Assembly: GCF_010093065.1 (NCBI RefSeq)
Contig: NZ_CP048113.1
Span: 3,348,001-3,412,000 of the forward strand
Length of the DNA stretch: 64,000 nt
DNA from: Chitinophaga agri
GTDB lineage: Bacteria; Bacteroidota; Bacteroidia; Chitinophagales; Chitinophagaceae
Direction of reading: 5' to 3'
Positions 25,940 to 35,067 of the stretch are shown piece after piece; position 1 is the stretch's first letter; each line of letters opens with the position of its first letter. Below the pieces are notes generated by a model. That model saw only the letters and a program-made list of their open reading frames with translations, was not told where the DNA came from and searched no databases. The position numbers and the translations under genes were made by a program.

Positions 25940-26473
25940 ATGATATCAAGACCACAAGCTGGCGAATTTGTACCCTACCAGGAAGTTTATATTAAGGCTG
26001 TTGGCAATGCGGAAGTCCCTGCAATACTGGAAGAACTGAAAGACAGCACGTATGCATTTTTCACAGCTATTCCGGAGGAAAAGGCCGACTATGCATATGC
26101 GCCGGGAAAATGGACTGTAAAGGAAACTTTAGGGCATATGATCGATACGGAGCGGGTATTTGCCTACAGACTGTTATGTTTCCTGCGGGGAGAACAACAG
26201 GGGTTACCAGGGTTTGAACAGGATGATTACGTCCTGAACTCATCTGCCGGTGAACGCTCCTTACAGGACCTGGCAAATGAGTTCAGGGTAGTACGTGAAT
26301 CAACGATATACCTGACACGTAATCTGAAAAAAGAACAGGAAACTATTATGGGCAAGGCCAGTAATAATCCGGTATCTGTAAGAACACTGGCTTACATAAT
26401 TCCCGGCCATGAGCTGCACCATTTAAGCATACTGAAAGAAAGGTATTTACCTGGAATGGGCATCCAGATCTAA
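25940..26473 (+). CDS. DinB-family metal-binding protein
   Basis: 177 residues from the ATG at 25940 ([10 protein letters not shown]). The frame is open back to 25784, but that start would overlap the divergent rhomboid gene and the extra residues are not family-like. DinB four-helix fold: metal ligands H66 ([16 protein letters not shown]) and H157/H161 (GHELHHL). Such proteins include bacillithiol- or mycothiol-type S-transferases and others of unknown role. The 3' end overlaps the convergent phosphodiesterase gene by 27 bp. Confidence 0.87.
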   Translation: MISRPQAGEFVPYQEVYIKAVGNAEVPAILEELKDSTYAFFTAIPEEKADYAYAPGKWTVKETLGHMIDTERVFAYRLLCFLRGEQQGLPGFEQDDYVLNSSAGERSLQDLANEFRVVRESTIYLTRNLKKEQETIMGKASNNPVSVRTLAYIIPGHELHHLSILKERYLPGMGIQI

Positions 26474-27697
26474 CCACTTATTGACGGTATTGGCAGATGT
26501 TTCCAGTACGATCTTGTAAAAGCGGGAAGACAGCTGCCTGACATCCAGTAATGCATGACGGTCCTGTACGGGTACTTCTGCCAGCAGTTTGTACTCGTCA
26601 GTGCCGCCTGTTTTGAAATTATTTGTAGTGGCTACCCAGATCTTCACTTTACCTGTGTCCTGCAGGGAAGACCATTTCAGGTCAATATTTCCCTGAATAA
26701 AGTTAGCAGCTGCATTCGCTATCGCCACATTTCCGATCATTGGCGTACCATCTACCTCACGGGCGGTATGTGCAGGAATATCCATATGCAGATAACGGGC
26801 GATAGTAGGCATGATATCCACAATACCCGGCTCGTAATAACGCGCATATGCATTGGCAGGTTTGTAGCTGGTCACCATCCAGGTGCTGCGCTGACGGGCG
26901 GATTGTCCGCCATGGTCACGACCGGTCTTTTCGTCCCGTCCATGATCTGTCGTGATGACCAGCATCCAGTCTTCCTTAAAGTGTTGCTGTCTGTAGTTGA
27001 TGGCATCCCACAGTCTGCCCATTTGTTTGTCCATCAGCTCTACCGCTCTATAGAACTCCGGGCTATCTCCATACCCATGTCCCATATCATCTGTATACTC
27101 CAGGTATACCCATGACAGCGACGGCGCGTCTTTTCTGATACCGGCAGTTGCCTCATCCATCACTTTCTCATCGATGTTATGCATAAAGTCTCTTTTCTTA
27201 TCATGCGGGAAATGGACGGTATCCAGCTCATAACCATCGGCATGCAGGTCGATGTGTACATTGCCTGCTGCTGCCAGGCCATCCCCTGCCAGCTTGGTAC
27301 GGTTATCCAGCCAGCTGGAATAGATCGCTACCTTCTTCTGCGGGTACTGTGTTTTAAAGAGACGGAAAAGGTTATAGTAATGATAGTTAGGCGCTTTGAT
27401 ATCGTTATCAGTCACGTTGTGTTTATTCACCCAGGTGCCTGTCAGCAAACTGTTATATCCCACGGCGGAGATGGTAGGTGTCTGGTTATAGGTATCCTTA
27501 TCTCCACCCACATGCATGCGGGTATACCGGCCGGCCTTAATTATACGGTCGATATTAGGCGTATGCAGCTTTTCCAGTACATCGGCAGGAATACCATCTG
27601 CAATTACGAACACTACTTTCTTTTCTCTTTGCTGCGCCTGCGCTGAACCTCCCAGCAGAAGGCCCAGACAAGCGGCAAGATATAATTTCTTCATCAT
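26447..27697 (-). CDS. Secreted type I phosphodiesterase / nucleotide pyrophosphatase family protein
   Basis: 416 residues with a signal peptide (~22 residues, ending SAQAQ). Alkaline-phosphatase superfamily: metal ligand D34 in [12 protein letters not shown], nucleophile threonine region [13 protein letters not shown] (T73-T75), and [16 protein letters not shown] with the later Asp/His ligands. Likely cleaves phosphodiester or phosphomonoester bonds outside the inner membrane. It is 18 bp after the SusD gene and is the last gene of the sigma-FecR-SusC-SusD run, so it probably processes the ligand taken up by that transporter. Confidence 0.88.
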   Translation of the reverse strand: MMKKLYLAACLGLLLGGSAQAQQREKKVVFVIADGIPADVLEKLHTPNIDRIIKAGRYTRMHVGGDKDTYNQTPTISAVGYNSLLTGTWVNKHNVTDNDIKAPNYHYYNLFRLFKTQYPQKKVAIYSSWLDNRTKLAGDGLAAAGNVHIDLHADGYELDTVHFPHDKKRDFMHNIDEKVMDEATAGIRKDAPSLSWVYLEYTDDMGHGYGDSPEFYRAVELMDKQMGRLWDAINYRQQHFKEDWMLVITTDHGRDEKTGRDHGGQSARQRSTWMVTSYKPANAYARYYEPGIVDIMPTIARYLHMDIPAHTAREVDGTPMIGNVAIANAAANFIQGNIDLKWSSLQDTGKVKIWVATTNNFKTGGTDEYKLLAEVPVQDRHALLDVRQLSSRFYKIVLETSANTVNKWLDLDAHSR

Positions 27698-27715
27698 GAC
27701 TTAAATTTATACAAC

Positions 27716-29179
27716 TTATTCTGCTTTTAGTAACCACATAACACCATTGATGTTATCATTACCGGAGAACTGGCTACTGATGGCGGCATTTACATTCGCC
27801 TGATTGTTCTGCAGCTCACTCACCGGATACATCCAGCGTTTAGGTATTTTCTTGTCATTCAGCACACCAGCACCTGTTACATCAAAAACAGGCAAACCAG
27901 TACGGCGCTGCTCATAGAAGAAATTCCAGTCACTGTTCATGAAGGAGGCAATATATTTCTGGGTCATGATGGCTTTCAGCTGATCTGCCGCAGGAAAAGG
28001 ATTTGCTTTCAGATAGTTGTCAATGGCAGTCTGGTCAATGGCATAGAACTGCATGGAAGCCTGTACACCCTTGGTGTAATATTCCGCTGCATTTCCGGAG
28101 ATCCAGCCGCGTACGACAGCTTCCGCCAGGATAAACTGCAGCTCGCCGTAACCGATAGCGATACTTGGTTCGTTCACCGGATTATTGAAGTAACGGGACT
28201 TGATCTTAGACACTTCACCTGCCAGCACTTTACTGCTGTTCACATTCACGGGATCACTTCCCTTAGCACCTCCATAGGCATTAAAGTCGTTATCCGGCAG
28301 TGCGACATGATCAGGCGCCTTTTCCGCAAAACGGAACAGACGAGGGTCCTGCAATCCTTTCAGGAGGTCTACGAAAGTAGCATCCATGTAGTAAGCTGTT
28401 TGCAGATCATTGTCGTTGAATGTCGGGTAACGTGTACCCAGTACATCATGAAATACCAGTTCACCATTATCACTATTACCTGTCATTAAAGGATAGTTCT
28501 GCGGATTGTTCACAATCTCCGCAAACCTGCCTTTTACATTGAGGGAAGTATTGTTCTCTTTCACGGAGAGGCTCATGAGGATACGCAGTGACAGGGTATT
28601 GATCAGGCGTTTCCACTGTTGCATCCTACCCTTATACAGGATATCGCCCTGCACATCCGCTGTTGTATTGGTGATCAGTGTATTCGCTGCTTTCAGGTCA
28701 TCCAGTACTGATACATAGATGGTCTGCTGTTTATCATACACAGGTGTCAGACTATCCTGCTCACCTTTTAGTGCAGAAGTATAAGGAATATCACCAAAGG
28801 TGTTCGTCAGTTTCATGAAGTAGTAGGCCTTAAAGAATTTAGCCAGCGGAATATATTCCGGCTTCTGCATTCTGTTGGCCTCTTCCTCCATCTTCACCAC
28901 CTGGCGCAGCTTGTTATAGGTGTCAAAGCTGGCACGTGTCCATCCGTAATACTGATCGTTCGATACACTATTCACAAATACCATCTGTCTGGTCGCCAGT
29001 GTGGCACCCAGGTTAGTGGACTGAAACGCGTCCTGGATAACAGTGCTCAGTAACAGATCGGGTGTAGACTGTGTTGGCTTATTAGGATCTATCTGAAAAT
29101 CCTCAAATTTCTTACAACCTGTTGCTACGATCAGCAGCAGCGCTGCTATGCTAAATATCTTTCTCATCGTTGCTGACAT
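27716..29179 (-). CDS. SusD/RagB-family outer membrane lipoprotein (SusD-like_2 type)
   Basis: 487 residues. Lipoprotein signal with lipobox VATGC (C22), so anchored in the outer membrane. Surface lid and ligand-binding partner of the SusC upstream. Family marks: KKFEDFQIDPNKPTQSTPDLLLS, QMVFVNSVSNDQYYGW and the closing FYEQRRTGLPVFDV...KRWMYPVSE. This subtype is common with FecR-controlled SusC proteins. Stop of susC and this start overlap as TAATG; an internal ATG four codons on is also possible. Confidence 0.93.
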   Translation of the reverse strand: MSATMRKIFSIAALLLIVATGCKKFEDFQIDPNKPTQSTPDLLLSTVIQDAFQSTNLGATLATRQMVFVNSVSNDQYYGWTRASFDTYNKLRQVVKMEEEANRMQKPEYIPLAKFFKAYYFMKLTNTFGDIPYTSALKGEQDSLTPVYDKQQTIYVSVLDDLKAANTLITNTTADVQGDILYKGRMQQWKRLINTLSLRILMSLSVKENNTSLNVKGRFAEIVNNPQNYPLMTGNSDNGELVFHDVLGTRYPTFNDNDLQTAYYMDATFVDLLKGLQDPRLFRFAEKAPDHVALPDNDFNAYGGAKGSDPVNVNSSKVLAGEVSKIKSRYFNNPVNEPSIAIGYGELQFILAEAVVRGWISGNAAEYYTKGVQASMQFYAIDQTAIDNYLKANPFPAADQLKAIMTQKYIASFMNSDWNFFYEQRRTGLPVFDVTGAGVLNDKKIPKRWMYPVSELQNNQANVNAAISSQFSGNDNINGVMWLLKAE

Positions 29180-32100
29180 TAGAATTTAAGATTAAGGTTA
29201 ACACCCATACTTCTGGTAGAAGGCGTTTGCAGGTTATCCACACCTGAATCCGGATCAACGTTCGGCATTTTGGTGAACAGCAGCAGGTTACGACCTACAG
29301 CAGAGATATCTGCTGCGCGGAACACACGTCCCTTCAGCCATTTCGAAGGCACGCTGTAAGTAAGGGTCACTTCTCTGAGTTTCAGGAAACTCTGTGAGTA
29401 GTAGTTATAATTTACGTCTGCTCCATTGCTGGTATTCGTCATGTAGTCGATATAGTTTACCCCCTGTGTATTTGGTGCGAAAGTTCTGTTATCACTGATG
29501 ATGTTACCATCTGTATCATATGTCGCCTGACCGGAAGTCACCACTACACCCTTACCCACAAAAGTGGATTTGTTCTGGTTTGCATCATCCCTGAAATGGT
29601 TCACAGTACCCGGATGTGTACCACCCCACCACATTTTCTGGTTAGTAGTAGAATACATCATTCCACCCAGACGACCATCTACCAGGAAACGGAAACTGAA
29701 GTTGCCATAAGAGAAACTGTTTTCCAGCCCATAGATCAGGTCCGGATCATTGTTGCCTATCAGGCGCTGAATATTGTCTTCCAGCGGGAATCCATCCGCC
29801 CTGAAGATCACATTACCGGAAGGGTCTTTCTGGTATACGGTAGCGAAGATCTTGTCACTTCTGTCTCCTGCCTTCAGGTAACCCAGACGGTCACCACCCG
29901 TGATCTCTTTCAGGCGGCGACGATAGGTACTCAGGTTAAGCATCACATCCCATCTGAATTTATCCTTGCGGATCGGCGTAGCAGTCGTCACAAGTTCCAC
30001 ACCCCTGCGTTGGTAAACGTGACCATTTTCCAGCCGGCTGGCAAAACCAGTGCCTAATGAGATCGGAATAGTCAGGATGTTGTTATAGTCTTTTGTCTGG
30101 AAGTAGGTCAGTTCAAAACCGAGTTTATTGCCAAAGAACTTCGCATCCACACCCGCTTCCCAGCTATCGGAGGTCTGTGGTTTCAGCGACGGGTTCCTGA
30201 TCACATCTTTAAACTTCAGTCCAGGTACGCCATCCCAGGTTGTGCCTTTATCATAAGAAGGCAGATAACCGTAGGTGTAACCATTATCAAGTGTTCCGCT
30301 GGACACACGGGATACCGCACCTCTGGCTTTCAGGAAGGAGAACCATTCCGGCAGACGGGTGAGTTGTGATACAACTACCGAACCAGACAGTGATGGATAG
30401 AAGAAGCTGTTGTTCTGTGTAGGCAGTGTGGAGATCTTATCGTTACGTCCTGTCAGGGACACATAGATCGCGTTGTATAATTCCAGGTCTACAACACCAT
30501 ATAAGCTGGCTGTTCTGCGTTCTTCCAGCCAGTTGGTAGACTGTACCGCATTGGCGGAGTTACTCAGGTTATACAGACCCGGAATGGTCAGTCCGTCAGT
30601 ATTGCTGGAGTCACCCTTGAAGTTGCGGTAGTAGTTGGAGCCGCCTGCCTGTGCGTGTATCTTAAAATATTCACTGAAAGTATGGTTATAGTCTACGATC
30701 AGATCAGATACAATATCAAAATAGGTATTGGAAGTAAGTGTATACTGACCTCTTGATTTGTTACCGTAGCCAATATAGCTCTTCGGTTCTCTGTAGTCCC
30801 GATTCAGGCTATACTGGTTGATACCTGTACGGAACTTCGCACTGAAGGAAGGACTGATCTTATAGTTCAGGTCAACAGATCCGAAGGTATTATTCTTATC
30901 ATATCCCCTGAGGTATTCATATGCCTGAAAATACGGGTTGTTGTAATAAGACGTGTTGTAATGACGTTGCTGTACACCTTCCTTACCCGGTGCCCAATAG
31001 TTACGCAGGTCACGTACATCAATATCCGGACCTGTCCACAGGATCAGGTTATACAGATAGTTGGTAGGACCATAACCGGTTTCAGGGAAGTTGTGTGTAT
31101 ATTCTTTGTTATAGCTGATACGTCCGTTCACCGTAAAGTCCTTTGTCATGTTGTAGGTACCAGACAGGTTGAAGGAAGTATTCTTCAGGTCTGTATTAGG
31201 TACAATACCCTGCTGATAGATATGAGACGCTGATGCGCGGAAACTACCGTTATCACTGGATTTTGCAAAGCTGATGTTATTACTGGTGATCACCCCTGTT
31301 CTGAAGAAGTTATTCACATTATCCTTACCACGGGAGAGGAAAGGCAATGGCACCAGCTTACCGGTGTTCGGATCTACCGGACTATTGAACTGAGGTGTTT
31401 CATAGTAACCACTTGGCGTAGAAGGATCGCGCTGGTCCAGCTTAGGGCCCCAGATCCATCCAAAACCTTCCGGACCACTACCTGATCCGTCTATATACTG
31501 ATATTCTCCTTTAAAACCGTTACCATAGGTAGTCTGCACCTTAGGGATACGGATAAAGCTGGTCTGGAACTGTGTAGAGGAATTGAAGTCAACGCTCAGG
31601 TCTTTCGCACCACCTCTTTTCGTGGTGATCATGATCGCACCATTCATACCGATGGAACCATACAGCGCAGAAGCAGAAGCACCTTTCAGTACGGTCATAC
31701 TTTCAATATCATCTGCATTGATCTTATATAAGTCGGCGGACTGGTCTGGGATACCATCTATTACGATCAGCGGTTTAGCACCACGCAGCGAAATACCCGG
31801 GTCCTGGAACAAGTCAGTAGTATTCCTGATAGTCAGACCAGCTACACGGCCTGTCAGAGAGCTGATCACGTTTGGTTCACGTGCCTTTACCAGGTCAGCA
31901 CCTTTTACTTCCTGTGCAGCATAACCAACTTTTGCTTTTTCTTTCTTAATACCTAATGCAGTCACCAGTACTTCAGAGAGCACTTTCTCATCATCCTGTA
32001 AAGTGACCTGGTAACTCCCGGATCTACCGACAGTTAGCAGGTAGGTCTGATAACCGGTAAAAAAGAACTGCAATACTTCACCTTCATTGGCTTTGATCTG

Positions 32101-32604
32101 GAAGTCGCCATTCTCCGTCGTGATGGTACCGCGTTTAGTACCTTTCACCATGATAGACACACCAGGTAAAGGTTGTTTTTTACTATCGGTTACTTTACCG
32201 GAAATGTTCTTCTCGGCAGGATCACCGGGGTCAGTTACTGCACCTGCCTTTACGATGATATTGTTATCGAGGCATTTGTAGTTGAAAGCTGCTTGTCCGG
32301 CCAGCAGTTGCAATACATTCTCCAGTGTGGTATTTCTGGCGTTAAGATTTACTTTTCTATTCATCAGTCCGGACTGGTCCACACAGATGATAGCATAATG
32401 CGTTTGTTGTTCGATCAGCTCGAACACTTCTTCTAATGATTTATTATGTACGGTCAGAGAGCAGGGCACCTTGTGCAGGTCCGCGATCCTCTCCGCCTTT
32501 ACGGTTGTAAAAGGCAATGAAAATACACAGCAAAGCAAGAGGCATAAGACTGCTTTACTGCGGATACTCAGATGTTTGTAAAAAGAAGACATAAATGCAT
32601 GCAT
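29179..32604 (-). CDS. SusC/RagA TonB-dependent transporter with STN signalling domain
   Basis: 1141 residues. Signal peptide to about residue 37, then an STN domain (~48-115, SLTVHNKSLEEVFELIEQQTHYAI), a carboxypeptidase-like domain (ISGKVTDSKKQPLPGVSIMVKGTKRGTITT), plug (VLKGASASALYG) and 22-strand barrel ending NLNLKF. The STN domain signals ligand arrival to FecR, encoded just upstream. Stop of fecR and this ATG are directly adjacent. Starts ATG at 32604; a second ATG at 32592 is possible. Imports an unknown ligand, perhaps phosphate-containing given the phosphodiesterase downstream. Confidence 0.95.
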   Translation of the reverse strand: MHAFMSSFYKHLSIRSKAVLCLLLCCVFSLPFTTVKAERIADLHKVPCSLTVHNKSLEEVFELIEQQTHYAIICVDQSGLMNRKVNLNARNTTLENVLQLLAGQAAFNYKCLDNNIIVKAGAVTDPGDPAEKNISGKVTDSKKQPLPGVSIMVKGTKRGTITTENGDFQIKANEGEVLQFFFTGYQTYLLTVGRSGSYQVTLQDDEKVLSEVLVTALGIKKEKAKVGYAAQEVKGADLVKAREPNVISSLTGRVAGLTIRNTTDLFQDPGISLRGAKPLIVIDGIPDQSADLYKINADDIESMTVLKGASASALYGSIGMNGAIMITTKRGGAKDLSVDFNSSTQFQTSFIRIPKVQTTYGNGFKGEYQYIDGSGSGPEGFGWIWGPKLDQRDPSTPSGYYETPQFNSPVDPNTGKLVPLPFLSRGKDNVNNFFRTGVITSNNISFAKSSDNGSFRASASHIYQQGIVPNTDLKNTSFNLSGTYNMTKDFTVNGRISYNKEYTHNFPETGYGPTNYLYNLILWTGPDIDVRDLRNYWAPGKEGVQQRHYNTSYYNNPYFQAYEYLRGYDKNNTFGSVDLNYKISPSFSAKFRTGINQYSLNRDYREPKSYIGYGNKSRGQYTLTSNTYFDIVSDLIVDYNHTFSEYFKIHAQAGGSNYYRNFKGDSSNTDGLTIPGLYNLSNSANAVQSTNWLEERRTASLYGVVDLELYNAIYVSLTGRNDKISTLPTQNNSFFYPSLSGSVVVSQLTRLPEWFSFLKARGAVSRVSSGTLDNGYTYGYLPSYDKGTTWDGVPGLKFKDVIRNPSLKPQTSDSWEAGVDAKFFGNKLGFELTYFQTKDYNNILTIPISLGTGFASRLENGHVYQRRGVELVTTATPIRKDKFRWDVMLNLSTYRRRLKEITGGDRLGYLKAGDRSDKIFATVYQKDPSGNVIFRADGFPLEDNIQRLIGNNDPDLIYGLENSFSYGNFSFRFLVDGRLGGMMYSTTNQKMWWGGTHPGTVNHFRDDANQNKSTFVGKGVVVTSGQATYDTDGNIISDNRTFAPNTQGVNYIDYMTNTSNGADVNYNYYSQSFLKLREVTLTYSVPSKWLKGRVFRAADISAVGRNLLLFTKMPNVDPDSGVDNLQTPSTRSMGVNLNLKF

Positions 32605-33612
32605 TTAGTGTGATTGATAAGCGTTGTTTTCGATAAACCGGATCTGCTTTCCGTTGATGGTGTAGTCGAGATTGCCCGTTGCTTTGATCACATCCAGGAT
32701 GTAATGAAGTGGCTTGTCCCTGAACTTCGCAAACAACTTATAGTTAGCCATGGCAGGGTCGGTAAAGATGATCTCAACATCATACAATTGCTCCAGTTTG
32801 CGTGCCACCACAGCGAGTGATTCGTTGCGGAATATGAGTAAACGGGACGTCCATCCGGTTACTGATTCCACATCATAATCTCTTGTGAAAGCCTGCTTCG
32901 CATGGCTATCATAAAATAACTCCTGTCCTGGCTGCAGGTCAACAGGATGCGGCTGCGCAGGCGTACTTACCTGTACCTTCCCCTCTACCAGGGAAACGGC
33001 AGCACTGTCCTGCCCTTTGTAGTGTGCTACGTTAAAACGGGTACCGAGTACCAGTACAGAGAGCTCTCCTGCCAGTACAGTAAAGGGACGGTGCGCATTT
33101 TTAGTGACATCAAAAAATGCCTCTCCTTCCAGTATGATGTGCCGGTCAGTCTTACCGAAGTCCTGTGTATAACGGATAGTGCTGTGAGGCGCGAGGTGCA
33201 CAATCGTACTGTCCGGCATTGTCAGTGTCAGCACCTGTCCCGGCAACCCTGTTCTCTCCACATAGGCGATGGGTTGCGGCTTTGTGCTGTGACGCAGATA
33301 GAACACACTGCTGATGATCATACCTGTTACGACAGCTGCGGCCGCGATCTGTGTAAGGTATTGTTTCATCATAGTGATCAGCGCAGGTTGCTGACGCTGG
33401 CGGATGCGTTGTTTTACATCCTTTAGTGCAGCATTCACCAATGCAGTATCTGATCGTTGATGGCTGGCCTGCCATAACTCTTTTAATACATTGTAAGTCT
33501 GCCTGTTCTCTGCTGCGCTCTCCAGCCAATCGGCCAGGAAGTCTTCTTCCCATAGGGCGGTCTGTTCATTAAAATGCCTGGTGATCAGTAAATAAAGCTC
33601 CTGCTGTTCCAC
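32605..33612 (-). CDS. FecR-family anti-sigma factor
   Basis: 335 residues. N-terminal cytoplasmic part binding sigma (LITRHFNEQTALWEEDFLADWLES), a transmembrane helix near 88-107 (IAAAAVVTGMIISSVFYL), then the periplasmic FecR domain (TIRYTQDF, EGEAFFDVTKNAHRPFTVLAG, VLGTRFNVAHY) and a C-terminal STN-like segment (YKLFAKFRDKPLHYILDVIK). Holds the ECF sigma factor inactive until the STN domain of the adjacent SusC reports ligand. Lies 63 bp after the sigma gene. Confidence 0.94.
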   Translation of the reverse strand: MEQQELYLLITRHFNEQTALWEEDFLADWLESAAENRQTYNVLKELWQASHQRSDTALVNAALKDVKQRIRQRQQPALITMMKQYLTQIAAAAVVTGMIISSVFYLRHSTKPQPIAYVERTGLPGQVLTLTMPDSTIVHLAPHSTIRYTQDFGKTDRHIILEGEAFFDVTKNAHRPFTVLAGELSVLVLGTRFNVAHYKGQDSAAVSLVEGKVQVSTPAQPHPVDLQPGQELFYDSHAKQAFTRDYDVESVTGWTSRLLIFRNESLAVVARKLEQLYDVEIIFTDPAMANYKLFAKFRDKPLHYILDVIKATGNLDYTINGKQIRFIENNAYQSH

Positions 33613-33675
33613 AATGTTTCCGTTTACAAGACAAGGACGAAAAGAATGACGCTGCTCGTGACAGGAAAAATGGAG

Positions 33676-34239
33676 TTAACATATTGGTAATATTGGATAG
33701 GTCGCCTTGAGGAATTTAAGGGCGCGGAACATGTGTGTCTTAACTGAATTAACAGATATATTTAATAGACCCGCAATCTCTTCATAACTGAATCCTTCAT
33801 ATCGGTGCATCTTGAATACCAGCTGCATCTGCGGCGGCAACTGTGCGATCAGGGACTGGATATGTACAGTGATATCTTTATACATCAGCTGATGATCGGG
33901 TTGCTGATAGCCATCATCAGGCATCTCTGCAAGTGCTTCTTCCGGGAGGTTATACATTGATTTTCGCTTACGATAGTAATCGAAGATCCTGTTACGGACC
34001 GCTACATACAGGTATGCGTTTAAAGTGGTGGAAATAGCCAGCTGGCGGCGGTTATGCCATAGGGCGCAGAACATTTCCGCGACGATATCTTCTGCTTCAT
34101 CAGTAGGATATGGCAGCAATACTTTAGCGAACTGTCTCAATCCTTCATAGTAGCGTTTGAAGATAGCGTCAAACGCATCTTCGCTTCCGGAGATGAACAG
34201 TTGCAGATAGTGGTTATCGTCGAAAGACTGGCGTGCCAT
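33676..34239 (-). CDS. ECF RNA polymerase sigma-70 factor, FecI-like
   Basis: 187 residues from ATG 34239 (MARQSFDDNHYL); a GTG two codons earlier (34245) is in frame. Region 2 is seen in DAFDAIFKRYYEGLRQFAKVLL...AEDIVAEMFCALW and region 4 in LPPQMQLVFKMHRYEGFSYEEIAGLLNISVNSVKTHMFRALKFLK. It should direct polymerase to the SusC/SusD genes behind it. The best promoter in the window (TTG-N18-TAGATTTG) ends at 34245, so the message may begin at or within a few bases of the start codon. Confidence 0.93.
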   Translation of the reverse strand: MARQSFDDNHYLQLFISGSEDAFDAIFKRYYEGLRQFAKVLLPYPTDEAEDIVAEMFCALWHNRRQLAISTTLNAYLYVAVRNRIFDYYRKRKSMYNLPEEALAEMPDDGYQQPDHQLMYKDITVHIQSLIAQLPPQMQLVFKMHRYEGFSYEEIAGLLNISVNSVKTHMFRALKFLKATYPILPIC

Positions 34240-34244
34240 TGCCA

Positions 34245-34273
34245 CAAATCTAAGGGGCGGCCACGGGTTTCAA
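34245..34273 (-). promoter_or_regulatory. promoter of the sigma/FecR/SusCD operon
   Basis: On the minus strand: TTG (34273-34271), 18 bp, TAGATTTG (34252-34245). Both elements and spacing match the Bacteroidota primary sigma consensus (TTTG-N19-TAnnTTTG). The -7 box ends only 6 bp before the ATG at 34239, predicting a leaderless or nearly leaderless message. Confidence 0.65.
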
Positions 34274-34340
34274 TGTTAGGTTTTCATTAAGTCTTAAGAG
34301 AGGGCGGTATTATCGCATTACATAATCACGTTCGCCATCT

Positions 34341-34790
34341 TTAAAAATAGATATCTACGTAGTCTACAACATTATTCCCTTCGCAGTTATCCATTTCCTG
34401 TAAACGCCAGTATTTTCTTGCACCTTTCGCCAGGAAATGGTATGTACCTGTCTTATCACATACCTCTCCTTTATTAACAGTGGCATACCTGGTTTGGATC
34501 TTACCCTTAAATATCAGCTCATTAAAAGTGACCATCGTCAGTGTACCATCGATCGTCACAAAGTCGCCGTTCTCCCCACGTTGCTCACCTTTAACCGTAT
34601 ACGTACCATCCCTTTGCTTTTTGATCTGCACTTTACCCGGCTGGTCCCAGCTGATCCATTGCAAGGTGAAATTGTGTTTGCCTTCCCGTATCTGTTTAAC
34701 AGGTTGCTTAGCTACATGCTGGGCAAAACTGGTGGAGAAGGCCAGACTTAATACGCAGGTTGTACCAAAAAATAACTTTTTCATATTCAT
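34341..34790 (-). CDS. Small secreted protein of unknown function
   Basis: 149 residues with a clear signal peptide (MKKLFFGTTCVLSLAFSTSFAQ, cleavage near 24). The mature part is a compact beta-rich domain with repeated short strands (GTYTVKGEQRGENGDFVTIDGTLTMV, ELIFKGKIQTRYATV) and two cysteines (GEVCDKTG, MDNCEG) that may pair; lipocalin- or MORN-like beta sheets are possible. I do not recognise the family. It lies 95 bp upstream of the sigma gene on the same strand, and its own upstream region has three copies of a 25-bp palindrome. Confidence 0.7.
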   Translation of the reverse strand: MNMKKLFFGTTCVLSLAFSTSFAQHVAKQPVKQIREGKHNFTLQWISWDQPGKVQIKKQRDGTYTVKGEQRGENGDFVTIDGTLTMVTFNELIFKGKIQTRYATVNKGEVCDKTGTYHFLAKGARKYWRLQEMDNCEGNNVVDYVDIYF

Positions 34791-34811
34791 AAATCGTTCG
34801 TTATAGCGGAG

Positions 34812-34836
34812 CTGGTCTGGTGTATCATTAGACCAG
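34812..34836. repeat. 25-bp palindrome, copy 1 (CTGGTCTG-N9-TAGACCAG)
   Basis: Arms CTGGTCTG and TAGACCAG with spacer GTGTATCAT. Closest copy to the gene at 34790 (22 bp from its ATG). A TAATTTTT box for that gene lies just behind it, so this copy falls at or near the transcription start. Confidence 0.75.
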
Positions 34837-34902
34837 GGAAAAAATTAATGAATTAATATGATAGTAATTAATAGCCGGAGTGAGATGATTGCAGGAGTTC
34901 AT

Positions 34903-34927
34903 CTGGTCTGCTCCACCACTAGACCAG
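34903..34927. repeat. 25-bp palindrome, copy 2
   Basis: CTGGTCTG, spacer CTCCACCAC, TAGACCAG. Arms identical to copies 1 and 3; spacer different. Starts 91 bp from copy 1. Confidence 0.75.
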
Positions 34928-34979
34928 CAACAATTTCTTCCTGAACTATCCTACTATGCCATGTAGGTGAAACACAGCA

Positions 34980-35004
34980 CTGGTCTGCCTCACAACTAGA
35001 CCAG
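34980..35004. repeat. 25-bp palindrome, copy 3
   Basis: CTGGTCTG, spacer CCTCACAAC, TAGACCAG. Starts 77 bp from copy 2 and lies about 65 bp past the end of the minus-strand AraC gene. The conserved arms with free spacers point to a dimeric protein site or an RNA hairpin. Confidence 0.75.
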
Positions 35005-35067
35005 AGAAGATAACATGCAATACTGATAAAAAACTATCTGACTTAAAATTCAAACACCTTGCATATA

